Shown here: in pieces, positions 41,182 to 52,159 of the stretch
Numbering within the stretch: position 1 is the stretch's first letter
Layout of the letters: every line of letters begins with the position of its first letter
DNA from: Strigamia acuminata
Taxonomy: Eukaryota > Arthropoda > Chilopoda > Geophilomorpha > Linotaeniidae
DNA: 64,000 nt
Direction: 5' to 3'
Assembly (NCBI GenBank): GCA_949358305.1
Contig: OX442314.1
Span: 39,998,581 to 40,062,580 of the forward strand
Notes under the pieces: model-generated
Told to the model about the DNA's origin: nothing
The model's input: only the letters and a program-made list of their open reading frames with translations
Databases searched by the model: none
Made by a program: the position numbers and the translations under genes

Positions 41182-42141
41182 TGCTGCGATCCGGGTTATT
41201 ATCCACTTAATTTCTAATAAATTAAGCAGAAACCGCAGGTGAATGCTTAACAAGACTTATATCGCGGCCGAAACTTGTCTAGGGTTAAGTTTACGGAAAT
41301 AGGAATAAAAAGACAGTTTATTATGGTAATAAAAATCACACAATTATTTATTCGGTTTAAATTACAATATATATTAATAATGATTATGAATATCACAAAA
41401 TGCGACAAGTCGCAAGAATAAAATGAGCGGGAAACAATGAAACAAAGGAAGGGCTTGCAACGACTGTTGCAAGCTACAAAGCGTCAGAAATGGCGCTTAA
41501 ACAACGCGATGTTGTTGAGCGAAGGCAAATGTCTTCGTTTTCGGCAAACTCACGAACGATGGTCGAAGACGATGGTTCTCGTGGGTTTCTTCTACGGCTC
41601 GTGCGACGGCTCGGCGGCGGTGGTTGACGGCTGTAGGCGTCCGGCTGTCGTTCGCGCGGCAGCGACGGCGATGGTTCACGATCGTCGGGAAACTTCTCTT
41701 CTCGATTGCTGGAATTAGCTACGGCTAATTCAAGCAGAATTGCTGGCTTTGTGCTTTGGGTGGCACAAAGATAGCAGGTGAAACTGAGTTACAACGGTCC
41801 TCTATCAATACTTTTCTTTCAGGAGCAAAAGCAGTGATGTTGAGGTTGTTGTTGTATTTTTCAGAGTCCCGATTTGAGCCAAGACGCGAGCCCAGCACGC
41901 TTCAATATTGCGCAGGAAACCTGCGCACTTAGCTCAAATGGGTGCAACTAGTGGTTATTACACCATATTGCACCATAACGGCTAATAACCGTTTTCACCC
42001 CGGACAACCTGGGGTGATATGTGCCTAGAGAGGATTTCTCCCCTCGGTCACATGATCTGACTTGGCGTGTGCCACAGTCAAATTAATTAGAAGACAATTA
42101 ATTTTATCTTCTAAGTTGGTGAATATTTTGAGATCACCACA
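41182..42141 (-). repeat. 5' LTR of element B (960 bp)
   Basis: Direct repeat of 29777-30756, with TG...CA ends. It lacks 20 bp present in the other LTR. One T-for-C change at about 41464 alters the tip of the first hairpin of the four-hairpin cluster. Confidence 0.97.
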
Positions 42142-42240
42142 AAAAGTATTTGATATAAATGACAAACAAATTTTGTTTAAAAAAAGATGGTGAAAACTTT
42201 ATCTTAGATTCTACACACGAATATTATTTTCAAGTGCAAG
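42142..42240 (+). pseudogene. YqaJ exonuclease gene, 3' part beyond element B
   Basis: It continues the frame interrupted at 29776: VFDINDKQILFKK, then HEYYFQVQ, the conserved Tyr/Gln motif of YqaJ nucleases. Coding similarity stops after about 42240, where a 41-bp sequence (TTTTCAAGTGCAAGACAATT and on) is duplicated in tandem. Confidence 0.75.
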
Positions 42241-42474
42241 ACAATTTTTCATCAATTTTATTATTTTCAAGTGCAAGACAATTTTTCATCAATTTTATTA
42301 TTTTAAGCATATATATTTATTTCACATGTCTGTTTAGGTCAGGGACAGAGGAGGAGTATGCAGAAAAAGAGCAGCTTCTGCAGGAACTACAGTAAGTGAT
42401 CTCAAAAATGATGCCATGACATCAAAGGAGGCACAAAGTTCAAAAAGAAAGCAGAATGATGCAGGAGAGCGGCT

Positions 42475-42834
42475 ATGGAATCTCTGGCCAACAGAAATTC
42501 CCCATCACCAACTTCTAGCGGTTCACCCACATGGTCTGGTAAAAATCACATAAAATACATGTATGTACTTATGAGGCTAATTTTATGTATTATTTAAATA
42601 GGATATGGAATAAAAAGACGGAACAATGACAATAATGAAGTCTTAGAGTATATCATTAAAAAGCATGAAAGGGAACACGAACTCAGAAAACAAGAGTTGG
42701 AACTGCAGGAACGACTGAGGCAACGGGAATTAGATCTCCAAGAACGTAGACTACAACTGGAAGAAAAAAAACATGAGACAGACCGAGCAGAAAGGGCCAA
42801 GCTCATGGAGTTATTGATGCAAAGGAATAAATAA
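42475..42834 (+). CDS. Small spliced coiled-coil protein (98 aa)
   Basis: Exons 42475-42538 (ATG; MESLANRNSPSPTSSGSP) and 42602-42834, with a 63-bp GT-AG intron and phase-1 join. The second exon encodes a highly charged helix (EYIIKKHEREHELRKQELEL then QERLRQREL heptads) ending MELLMQRNK. This resembles the C-terminal coiled coil of Myb/SANT-like DNA-binding proteins associated with PIF/Harbinger-type elements. No Myb domain is present here, so it may be the last part of a larger decayed gene. An upstream exon-like piece (EEEYAEKEQLLQELQ, about 42338-42391) could belong to it. Confidence 0.45.
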
Positions 42835-43647
42835 TAAATAATAAATAAATAAATATTTCAATTTTTTCAAATATTTTATTATTATTTTAATTATTATTAT
42901 TAATATCAATACAAAAATGGAGCTCATCGAGCAAGGAATTGTCAAAGTTGATGATGTGTGTTGTTAAAGTACAAAAAATACCTGCCAATACTTCAGAAAA
43001 ATTTACCACAACTATAAAAGTTAACGCTGCTGAAGTAAAAGATAAATAGAAGTAAAAAAAATTTTCAAGATTTAATGTTTTTTTTTGCTCAGGTAGGGGT
43101 GTTGCCCACCGTGATAGCGTCATTCCGAGGCGACACAGTCACAACTCACTTTTTGGTTGAAATTTGTTGATATGTAACGATTTTTATCACTTTTTGATTA
43201 AAAATTAGTTTAAATGTTACAAAATTTATCTTGTTTATGCTGATGGAAGATCTATTTATGAAAATCGAAAATGCGCTTTATCCACAACTGAATACCCCCG
43301 AACCACAGCTGGTTGATGAAGAAAACATACTTTATGATGTCCCGTGGGTTTATGAACATTCTTCCATTAACACTCAACTGGTATCTTGCAACAATGAGCC
43401 ACTACCACTTCCAGCAGAATCATCTCAAAAAATGTTTTTCATCACCACCATGCGAGTTTTCTGCACAACATGATGATTATTTTTGTTCAAATTTAATCCA
43501 ACCACATCAAAGTGAAATGATCATACAACCTTTTTGATCGAAATTGTATAATTAGTTAGTTGCTGTTTGCGCTTGGCAAATAAAGGTTCAAAAATACAAT
43601 TGTGCCCACAAGACTCCAAATTCATTTTTGACTTGGCTTTCATTAAC
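42835..43647. other. Intergenic, one weak ORF
   Basis: 42955-42994 repeats the sequence flanking element A at 11641. An ORF at 43231-43473 on the + strand (80 aa, MEDLFMKIENALYPQL) has no recognised domain and is followed by AATAAA at about 43580; it could be a last exon. Nothing else seen. Confidence 0.35.
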
Positions 43648-45397
43648 CAAGACAGACCCACAGGAAGAGAAGACCGGAAACTTCACACGTGCAGAATATG
43701 AGCAACATTCTGTAGCCTACAAGATTAAATAAAATGGTGAATTTAATGCTGCAACCATTATGAAATGCTGCAACCATTGTGAAATGTGTGTTAAACTAGG
43801 CAAGTCTATGCTCGATAATGCAACTGAAGAGTTTCATATAAATTTCAGTTCTTGATAGAAAGGTCCCAACATTTTCTTCAGTGTTTACGATAAATGCCAA
43901 AGAATTTAAAACAAAGGATAAATGCCAAAATGAAGTCAAAGTTAACCGCCATAGAAGATGTGGCAAAAGAAACAGCTGAAAAATTAGAATTCCCCCCTGA
44001 CTCGTGAACAACGATTACAAATACGAAACACCTTCAGGTGTCAATATGCTTGGGTAAGTAACTTTTTTAAATTATTCTTTTGAATTATGCATAATTTTTT
44101 TTTGGAAAGCAAAATGCAACGTCCCGTTTATCGTACCTACTGTTCCTCACTTGTGACTTGTGAGGAATCCCTAAACAACTGCATAAATACCCGGGATGAG
44201 GACAGCGTCTTCAGAGTATTTCAATGCCACAAAAACAACGAATAGTTAAAAGTTTTAAACTATTTTTAACAGAAAATTCAAAGATTCATTATTTGAAGAA
44301 GCCTTTTCACAAAACGTAGTTTGTTTTTGTTTGTTTTGGTTTACGTGTTTTAAATGTTACATCAAAGTAGGATGTCACATTAAAGTGAACACCCAATGAA
44401 AAAAAATGTCAAAGAAAAGCAGGAAGAGAAAACAGTCAAGAGCCAAAAATCAACAACTGTATTTTTCAAATTCAATTCAATCAAAAGAAAACATGGCAAA
44501 CAGAGCACACAGAAATGTTTTTGATGAAATGCAGGCTATTTTCAACAGAACAGAGCACAGAGGACACCACCACCACCACAGAATCACCTGCCGCCACTTG
44601 CACCACACCAGTGGATGCACCGACAGCCAAGTGACAGGGAAATCCAGTTTGTGTATGGCCATGTGCTAGAACGACTTGCCCAACAAACTGCACAGATAAC
44701 ATCATTAGAGAGACTTGGAATTCTCTCAAAACCATTTAGCCATGGTGCAGGAGCGACTCCGGATTGCAGAAACAGCATTAGCAAATCAACAACAGCAACA
44801 GTTTGTGCAACCGGAAGAAGTTATTTACACATCAGAAGATGAAGAGGAAGACCATCAGCTGCCGGTACATCAGGTACCACCTCCACTTCCACATCAACCT
44901 CAAGAGTTAGACCCAAAAACACTAGAGGTCGATTCTACTGAAGATTGTGTCATCTGCCAGTATAACATGAAAAAAAAATGAAGTTGTAGTGAAACTAAAC
45001 TGTAGAGACTCCTTCCACTATCAGTGTTTTTTGCAATGGGGTTGTGAGAACGGATCTCGTACCGTACGAGACTCGTTCGTGACCCATAATTCTCCGCGCC
45101 GACCAGTTCCGTTTCCGATTGTTTTCTCGAGACGAAGCACGCGTTTTTACTTTCTCCTTGAAAGCCAAAAACCTCTTCTTTTTGTTACGAACAATCTGAG
45201 TTTTCTATGGCTGATCGACGCAATCCGAAGATAGATCCCGACGCGTCGTCCTCCAAAGACGAGAGCGAAGGGCTAGTGATTGAAGCGGAGGACGAGAATT
45301 GGGACAAACCGGAGCAACCTCAGGTAACTGTTTAGATCTCTCCACGACATCGGAATTTACAATCCGTTGACATCAGACATCTTGTTGGAGTGTGACT
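43648..45397 (+). repeat. Duplicated segment, copy 2
   Basis: Near-identical to 12539-14318 in direct orientation. It carries the same broken RING-H2 gene (44406-45054) with the same A9 frameshift, so the gene was already dead before duplication. It also carries the same candidate exon (45207-45323). Sequence continues beyond the point where copy 1 meets the gap. Confidence 0.95.
44406..45054 (+). pseudogene. RING-H2 gene, copy 2, frameshifted and truncated
   Basis: Base for base the same as the copy at 13327-13975: basic N-terminus, Gln run, acidic stretch, CVICQYNMKK, frameshift in A9, CRDSFHYQC with Asp in place of the first His, and loss of the last C-x2-C pair at the junction with unrelated sequence. 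Confidence 0.7.
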
Positions 45398-45907
45398 TGT
45401 GATAATTTGACTGACGAATTTTTGTGTTCTGGTGGACGCAGTGTATCAGATGTCTTTGGTTTCAACTTCACCAGAGGAACTCGCCCAAAGAACTTCGGGA
45501 AATGGCTGGGCCGCGAGGCAATGACTGTGGCCTGCAGGTGGCGAGCGCACACAGTGCGGCCACTAATCGACGAGAAGCGGATCATTGCCCTAGTGGCAGT
45601 GCGCTTCGGTGAAACAGCGGGACAAGAAAACAAGGTGAGACTCGTCAAAATCCCAGCATTGCCCGAAAATCTACCACGTACGGATTGGAGGGACGAAGAC
45701 TTTGAAAGGGAGGCGATTGCTTTCGCCCAGCGTTACGACGACCAGCCAGGACTGACACCACAGGACACCGTAATTATTGGCTACCCCTACCAAAGCAATC
45801 TTTCCGTTGAGACAGTGAAAAACAGCTCATATATGCTGGGACCCCTGCACCACCCAGTGGGTAGAGCCCATGAAGGCGGCCAGACGGTAGAACATTTCAG
45901 TTCATAG
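45207..45907 (+). CDS. Hypothetical gene fragment of the duplicated segment
   Basis: The candidate first exon 45207-45323 (acidic, donor GTAACT) is followed, after a possible intron ending GGACGCAG (45441), by an ORF open to 45907. That ORF contains FGKWLGREAMTV, WRAHTVRPLIDEKRI, DDQPGLTPQDTVIIGYPY and a TAG stop inside a tandem repeat. The phases of these two pieces do not match with this acceptor, so the exon structure is unresolved. I do not recognise a family. The amino-acid composition is protein-like, unlike the overlapping frames. Confidence 0.35.
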
Positions 45908-46497
45908 CAGATTTAGTGTTTCCTGAATTTGTGCCCGAATTTGTCGATGTTGGTTGTTGTGTACCATGTGTTTTGCTCACTGTAATGGCCCATGTAAGTT
46001 TAGAGTAGCAAATTTATAACCCAGAATTAAAGGATATAATCTTAAAATAGTTTTACAACACTCCAGCGACAGACGGTAGAACATTTCAGTTCATGGCAGA
46101 TTTAGTGTTTCCTGAATTTGTGCCCGAATTTGTCGATGTTGGTTGTTGTGTACCATGTGTTTTGCTCACTGTAATGGCCCATGTAAGTTTAGAGTAGCAA
46201 ATTTATAACCCAGAATTAAAGGATATAATCTTAAAATAGTTTTACAACACTCCAGCGACAGACGGTAGAACATTTCAGTTCATGGCAGATTTAGTGTTTC
46301 CTGAATTTGTGCCCGAATTTGTCGATGTTGGTTGTTGTGTACCATGTGTTTTGCTCACTGTAATGGCCCATGTAAGTTTAGAGTAGCAAATTTATAACCC
46401 AGAATTAAAGGATATAATCTTAAAATAGTTTTACAACACTCCAGCGACAGACGATAGAACATTTCAGTTCATGACAGATTTAGTGTTTCCTGAATTT
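45882..46497 (+). repeat. 189-bp tandem repeat, three copies plus partial
   Basis: Units start at 45882, 46071, 46260 and 46449 (AGACGGTAGAACATTTCAGT), exactly 189 bp apart and almost identical. The fourth copy breaks off at about 46497. There are no spacers, so it is a minisatellite/satellite-like array, not CRISPR. Confidence 0.95.
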
Positions 46498-47093
46498 GTG
46501 TGTTTGGTGTGTTGTTACTTACAATTTCAGGGTGCTACAGTTCAAGAGATTTGGTGTTATGATGACAGAAAAATGGAACATTTTCAATAAGGAAAAGACC
46601 CCTGTTAGTCTGTGGGTTTGTGCATAGAGTGGTAATAGCTTCATTGGCCCTATTTGACTGCATTTGAGTGGGAATCCAGTGAGGGTGCCGCTCTCCAAGG
46701 TTGACCTCAGGCAAATTTATGAACATGCATGAATAAAGAAATTTGGCTGTAACGAGGTAAAGTGGGAAACCAAGGGTTAAGGAAGTGACACTCGTTAGCA
46801 GGAGAGCAGGGAGTGAAGAAGTGTTGATCATCAAGTGAACTAAGGAACATTTTCTCTCTCAGTGGCTAGAAAAAACCCTGGCCTTCGTAACGCACTGCAC
46901 GGAGTCCAGTGACTTCACCAGCTGACACCTCCACTTCCCAGGCATCCGCATTCCGTCAAGCAGAGAGTGACGATAAATAGTGTTGAGGGGAAGAACTCAT
47001 CTCAACCCGTTTACAGCAATCAGGTTGTACCCACATTGTTTTCTGATTGATTATAATTTAATTCCACGTGTAGTTATTTGGTAGTGGGCTATT
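46498..47093. other. Non-coding stretch
   Basis: No ORF or repeat with support. A TATAATTTAATT stretch at about 47050 precedes RING copy 3. Confidence 0.4.
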
Positions 47094-47375
47094 TTGGGGA
47101 TTGTGTTGATAGGGTTATTGGTATTACTTGGGATATTCGCCTTTAAGGTTTTTTCTTTTGGATTGGAGCAAGTGATGGGAACCGGACAACAAAATGTGTA
47201 CATCACAACATTAGAGAGAAACCTGGAAATGTCTCAAAACCAGTTGGCAATGGTGCAAGAGCGTCTACGCGTTACTGAAACAGACGTACACCAACCGCCG
47301 TGGAACGTACAACAGTTGCGGTGGAATGTACAACAATTGCCGTAGAATGTACAACAGTTGCCGTGGAACGTACAA

Positions 47376-47573
47376 CCACAACCGTTGTGGAACGTACAAC
47401 ACGTACAACCACAACCGTTGTGGAACGTACAACACGTACAACCACAACCGTTGTGGAACGTACAACACGTACAACCACAACCGTTGTGGAACGTACAACA
47501 CGTACAACCACAACCGTTGTGGAACGTACAACACGTACAACCACAACCGTTGTGGAACGTACAACACGTACAA
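47376..47573 (+). repeat. 33-bp minisatellite inside RING copy 3, six units
   Basis: Six units begin at 47376, 47409, 47442, 47475, 47508 and 47541 (CCACAACCGTTGTGGAACGT and on). Each contains the perfect inverted repeat CACAAC-C-GTTGTG. Being 33 bp, it keeps frame and encodes an 11-residue repeat (HNRCGTYNTYN). Related, more diverged units extend left to about 47290. Confidence 0.95.
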
Positions 47574-47902
47574 CACGTCGTGGCCGAACGTACAACCCCC
47601 TCCGCCGTGCCACCTGCCTCCGCCGAACGTAAGCTTACAACCAAACGTACAACCGCGAAACGACACCAGCGAGAAAGCAACGAGAAATCAACAGCAGCAG
47701 CAGTTTGTGCAACGTGAAGAACTTATTTATATATCAGATGATGAAGAGGAAGTCCATCAGCTGCCAGCCCATCAGGTAGCACCTCCACTTCCACATCAAC
47801 CACAATAATTGGAGCCAAAAACACTAAGAGGTAAACTCAAGTGAAGATTGTGTTATCTGTCAGTTTAATATGAAGAAAGATGAAGTAGTAGAATTAAACT
47901 CC

Positions 47903-48322
47903 AACCAATACCTGCGCGCGCGACCGGGTCGGTCGAGTTCGCCGCCCAAGTGGAGGACCCGGCGTTGTCCTTGATCATGGTGGCCACGGCGGCTGCCGCA
48001 GCGGCCATGACTCTGTCGCAGTCGATTAGAGCGACACGGGAGTCGGTGGCGGCGGTGGCAGGGGTCGTCGCGTCGGCCAACGGCACTGACCCCAACGTCG
48101 TGGCCGCCATTGAAGAGGCTGTCGATGCCGCCGTAGCCTCATCTGAAGCAGCCGAGGAGGTGCGACGGGCAACTCTGTTCGCGGCCGCGATGGCAACTCG
48201 TCACTTCAATTTTATTTAATTAATTTAAAAAAAAAAAAAAAAAAAAAATTGTCTCAATTTTTAAATTTTAAATTTTCCATGTTCACTCATTTGTAATTTT
48301 CCATTTTCCATGTTAATTTTTT
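47903..48322 (+). mobile_element. Poly(A)-tailed retro-insertion in RING copy 3
   Basis: Compared with copies 1 and 2, about 420 bp is inserted in the RING coding sequence. The insert is GC-rich, unlike its surroundings. It carries an Ala-rich ORF (47950-48219; MVATAAAAAAMTLSQSI) open to a stop after MATRHFNFI, followed by a pure A run (about 48228-48249) and an AT-rich tail. This looks like the 3' end of a reverse-transcribed mRNA or LINE-mobilised transcript. Target-site duplications were not resolved. Confidence 0.6.
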
Positions 48323-48454
48323 ACAATGGGGATGTGAAAGTGAAACTTGCCCCATCTGTAGAATTAGAATGATACAACGAGTGATCGTCGAGGTTGCATG
48401 GAATATGATTAAGTACTTTCGTATCCCCCGTCATCGCCGCATTCTTGAGGAGTA

Positions 48455-49500
48455 AATATTCCCGAACGTGAAATCTACAACAGCAGCCTACGATATGGAT
48501 TCCCGTCTGCAAGTTAGTTTTAGAACCGTGTGTCCTGTCAAACATCTCCGCGATAGCGAGAGTTGGGATTCGTGTTCCATTTCTGACGAGTTTTTGCGAT
48601 CTGTGTCCATGGTTGCGCTGCTTGCGCGACTCTATTTAGTTTTTGTGTTAATAAATATGGAATCATCCCCGAAATTGTGTTTGGACATCTCTAATCAAGA
48701 GGACCAACCGAGCAGTGCGCCCTGTAAAACACCTCCGCGAAAGCGAGTGCTAAGGCTGTCGGTTTCTCCTAAGGAATGTCTACAAATTCATCATTTTTGT
48801 GTGTAAAAATTCATCTTTGCTACTTACAAACTGCTAACATTCATCATAAGTGTTTTGTGTTTTGTGCGCAAGTTTTTCATCACCAGTGATAAGTACTCAT
48901 AAGTGTATGCTTAAATTTAATTTAGTTCCTGTTCCAAATGATTTTTTTTTTATTTCTAATGAACTAGTCCCCGGTTTGTAGCTAATTTAGGTGAAATACC
49001 CTCCCAAACCGGGGCAACAGTCCAATCTGGGCCATTGAGTGGGTAGAGTCCGACTAAACGTTGGAGAATGTACTTGAGTTGAATAATGTTCCTATGGATT
49101 TCCACAGCTATTTAGTTATGTAGCATAGCGTTCAATCAAGACTGGTCGGAGCTTGTGAGTTTATGTACCCAGGCCACTCTTGGCCAAGAGCAGGTGAGAC
49201 CAGGTTTCACTAACTAATGTGAACTTTATGTAGAGCCAGTGATCATGCACTGGACCAGTATGCTTTTGTATTTTCGTATATTTTCGGTCACGATATTTCT
49301 GTTTTTATGACAGATATTGGGAGTTTTTGCAGAGAAGTCTTAACCTACATTGTTATCTCAATAAAGTCTTTTCTCCCCTTTCATTACTTTCTTTCTTGAC
49401 TCATATTCACCAATCACATCGTTAATGCGTACGCTGTGCGCACGCACATTCCTCCGAGTAACGTGTAACGGTATAAAAATACCGTAAGGTAAAGTATAAA
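48455..49500. other. Mostly non-coding, one unassigned ORF
   Basis: 48468-48806 (+) is open for 112 codons (NMESSPKLCLDISNQEDQ, CKTPPRKRVLRLSVS) with a TAA end but no known domain. An inverted repeat CCCCGGTTT ... AAACCGGGG spans 48970-49013. AATAAA-type sequence is at about 49361. Confidence 0.35.
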
Positions 49501-50599
49501 ATGTGCACCAATTGCCACCTGCTGATGGATCCAGCTGGGAACGCTCACGAGGTGTCGCCATCCATTCTGGCCAGTCAAGTGCCCGAACTAGCCACCGTCA
49601 TCACGGCCAATTTAATGGCAGCAAAGCTACAGTTCCAGGCAGATTTACACGAAGACGCGCGTGTTACTCCCGGACCTTAGAGGAACGATGGGAAAGGTCG
49701 AGGACGATAGTGGAGAATATGCAGCAACATATGAGGGAGAGAGTGGGGCCGCGGATCCAACCCGATTTGGATCCGAAAAGCCCCATCTATACCTCCTTGC
49801 TCGAAGTCCAGTACCCGGGTACCGCGGCGGAAAAACACACTTTCTAATGTGATCAACGTGCCGTTGGCCCCCCCATTCACCGGAATTTCGGCCACCAGTA
49901 GCGAATGTAGCGCCGACCGTCGCTAACTCGTCAACTGCAGCGACAGCTTCGGGAGAATCGACGTCTGTCATTCGTCTTCCGGCAGGCGCTGAATCTTCAG
50001 CGTCCGAGTCTGGTTGGACGGAGCCCCCAGCCGGAGCATTGCGTTTTTCTGAGGCGACATCTCGCAACTGCGAGTACCGTGCTGCCTATAAAGCAAAGAA
50101 AAAAGACCAAGTGGCCCGCCTGCGCCGAGAACAATGCGCGAAAGATATCGCGATGGGGAACCCACATGACAACATCGTTACGGATCAAGCAACGCAAACC
50201 ATTTGTCCGTTTTGCGTCGGCAGCGGTTGGTGTTGCGGAGCGTCAGCAGGATCGTCTCTGATGAGATGTCCTAACTGCCGAGGCTGCAAAACTCGTCCAC
50301 GCTCCGAACCGTGGCGTAAGGAGGTCGAGACCCACGTCGTTAAAGGCTTAAAGCCTAACGAGAAGCGCTGTTGGGCTCACTGCCCAAGATGTCGCGTATT
50401 CCTGAACAGTCGCGGCGAGGCTGTCTACATCGATCCGCGATTTCTGACTTGGGCCCCCCAACACCGGAAGCTCGGCAACAAGTGGTCGATGGCGAGATCG
50501 CTCCTGCACCCATCTCTCAAACAACGGATTCGGGCTTACTTTCATGATTTTCTTCACTCATGTGTACTTTTTCTGAGTTGCCATGTCGATGTGAAATAA
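49501..50599 (+). pseudogene. Cys-rich protein gene, frameshifted, unknown family
   Basis: ATG at 49501 gives MCTNCHLLMDPAGN and stays open to TAG at 49680. A second frame continues ERWERSRTIVENMQQHM to 49847. A third frame from about 49890 (PPVANVAPTVANSS, then PAGAESSASESGW) runs to TAA at 50599. The last part has CPFCVGSGWCCG, RCPNCRGCK and HCPRCR: a C-x2-C-x-G-x-G element as in DnaJ-type zinc centres, plus further C-x2-C pairs. The three frames read as one protein only if two frameshifts or introns are assumed; no clean splice sites were seen. Function unknown, probably zinc-binding. Confidence 0.45.
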
Positions 50600-51853
50600 A
50601 ATGATACCAAAATCGCCTAAGAAATAAAATAACCGCCTCTTTGGTTAACCGAGTTTTAGTAAAACCTCAGAACTGTACTAACATCGTCATCACTGGTATT
50701 CGAATTCATTTTATTTAGTTTTTTTGTGACGTCATATTTAAAGTAAAAAAAATCGTCTTTTGGAAAACAAAACATTAATTTTTTTAATCTTTACTTAAAT
50801 TTAAACTTTTAAACTTAACAATAATAATTTTATATACCAACCCAACAATTTATTAATTTCCTGCGGATTAAGAACTGACAAAGCGGTTTTATTTTTTTTG
50901 GAAAAAAGACTTTTTTTTTAATAACAAATAAGTTTTATTTTTCAAATTAATTAGGCGCGGATTAGGGACTTCTTAAAAACAACCTATCGTCTAAAGAAAG
51001 CGGTGAATAATTCAAATCGGGACGTAAAAATGGCGGAAAACGAATGGACCAATTCACAAATTGTTCAAACCAACTGGATGACAGTAAAAAGTCAATTGTG
51101 TATTACATATGTGGGTACATACCTCCAGTAAAAATGGAGGATGTCGTGAATTAAAACAGAGGGCAAGAAAGAGCAAAAGTAAAAGTAGGAACAAATCTCA
51201 CTCACCACAAAGTGGAGACTTGCAATACCAGAGGAATAAAATAGTATATTTCAAACAACCGACTTTGCTGACATACAGTACAACAGTGTGGGTCATTCAA
51301 TACAGAATTCCCAAAAGAAAAAATATATATTTCTCAAAATAATTTGTTTTGTGCAAGAGTGATTTGCTTGTGTAAATATTAACTAATTGCTACGTGTCGC
51401 GCCACGTAATTGCCTAGGCGCGAATCACACTGTCGCGCCGAGTACACATCAGCGGTAAAACGTCGTAGAAATTATCAACGATTAAAAAATCCAGAGAAAA
51501 GGAAGGAAAATCGTGTCAAAAGCAACCACGACCGCGCGATGTGGATGTCGTAGCAATTCCCGCTGACGACTCAATCGCTGCTCGATGAATAAACCAAAAT
51601 GAATCAACACCAAGTGGAAAAAAGATGATGCGAATGAATGAAATCATTGACGAAGTTGAGAGAACAGACGATCCGAACATTGAAAATAGAAAACACCGAA
51701 TTCGCAAGTTTGGATCCGGGGGAGTGGGTCAGTTCTTTTGTCATCGTTGAATTTTCAAAATTGCAACAATTAATTTGAAAAAATGATGAACAAAAAATGA
51801 TGAAAAAGTGCAAATGTAACATTCACGTAGGAATGCAGTCTTGCAATACAGTC
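50600..51853. other. Gene-poor AT-rich stretch
   Basis: No ORF with recognisable content. A CRE palindrome TGACGTCA at about 50727 shows the motif is not restricted to the retroelements. Confidence 0.5.
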
Positions 51854-52060
51854 ATGTAAATGCCACATTCATGAAATAAAGAGATGCAGGCTTACAATAC
51901 ATGAACATGTAAATGCCACATTCATTAAAGAAAGGGGTGTGCAGGCTTACAATACATTGAAAAATGTAAATGCCACACTCAGGAAGGAAAGGGATGTGCA
52001 GGCTTACAATACATTGGAAAATGTAAATGCCACACTCAGGAAGGAATGTTACAATGCAAC
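51854..52060 (+). repeat. 57-bp tandem repeat, four units
   Basis: Units begin ATGTAAATGCCACA at 51854, 51907, 51964 and 52021 (53-57 bp). The fourth is cut short. Confidence 0.9.
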
Positions 52061-52159
52061 TAGAAAATGTGAAAGAACTTTTCAAATGACCAGAGCTCTC
52101 TTCTGGTTTCACTGAGACGTGTCAAGTCATCAGTTTATCCAGGGGTGACCACGTGGAGG

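Larger units (their letters stand above)
29777..42141 (-). mobile_element. Complete Ty3/gypsy LTR retrotransposon B (12.4 kb)
   Basis: Two long direct repeats, 29777-30756 (3' LTR) and 41182-42141 (5' LTR), flank gag, pol and a spliced ORF3, all on the minus strand and all open. A tRNA-Pro-type primer binding site and a polypurine tract are in place. The insertion splits a YqaJ reading frame. Removing the element plus one AAAA restores the frame (Lys-Asp-Lys-Lys-Val), supporting a 4-bp target-site duplication of AAAA (29773-29776 and 42142-42145). The LTRs differ by one substitution and one 20-bp indel by eye, so this is a very recent, possibly active copy. Confidence 0.97.
47094..48454 (+). 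pseudogene. RING-H2 gene, copy 3, split by an insertion
   Basis: The frame from 47094 begins with a hydrophobic run (IVLIGLLVLLGIFAFKVFSF) that could be a membrane anchor, then ATG at 47175 and YITTLERNLEMSQNQLAMVQ, clearly homologous to copies 1 and 2. A 33-bp minisatellite follows, then a Gln run, SDDEEEVHQLP, premature TAA codons, and RING start CVICQFNMKKDEVVELN. The RING is cut at about 47903 by a GC-rich insert with a poly(A) tail. After it the gene resumes: LQWGCESETCPICRIRM, with the final C-x2-C, and a tail ending TAA at 48454. This copy shows what copies 1 and 2 lost. Confidence 0.75.

Noticed and set aside
45882-46497. CRISPR-like array
   Set aside because: 189-bp units adjoin directly without unique spacers, in an animal genome.
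47234-47680. Cys-rich minus-strand ORFs over the 33-bp minisatellite
   Set aside because: The 33-bp period keeps all frames open; the gene is on the plus strand.
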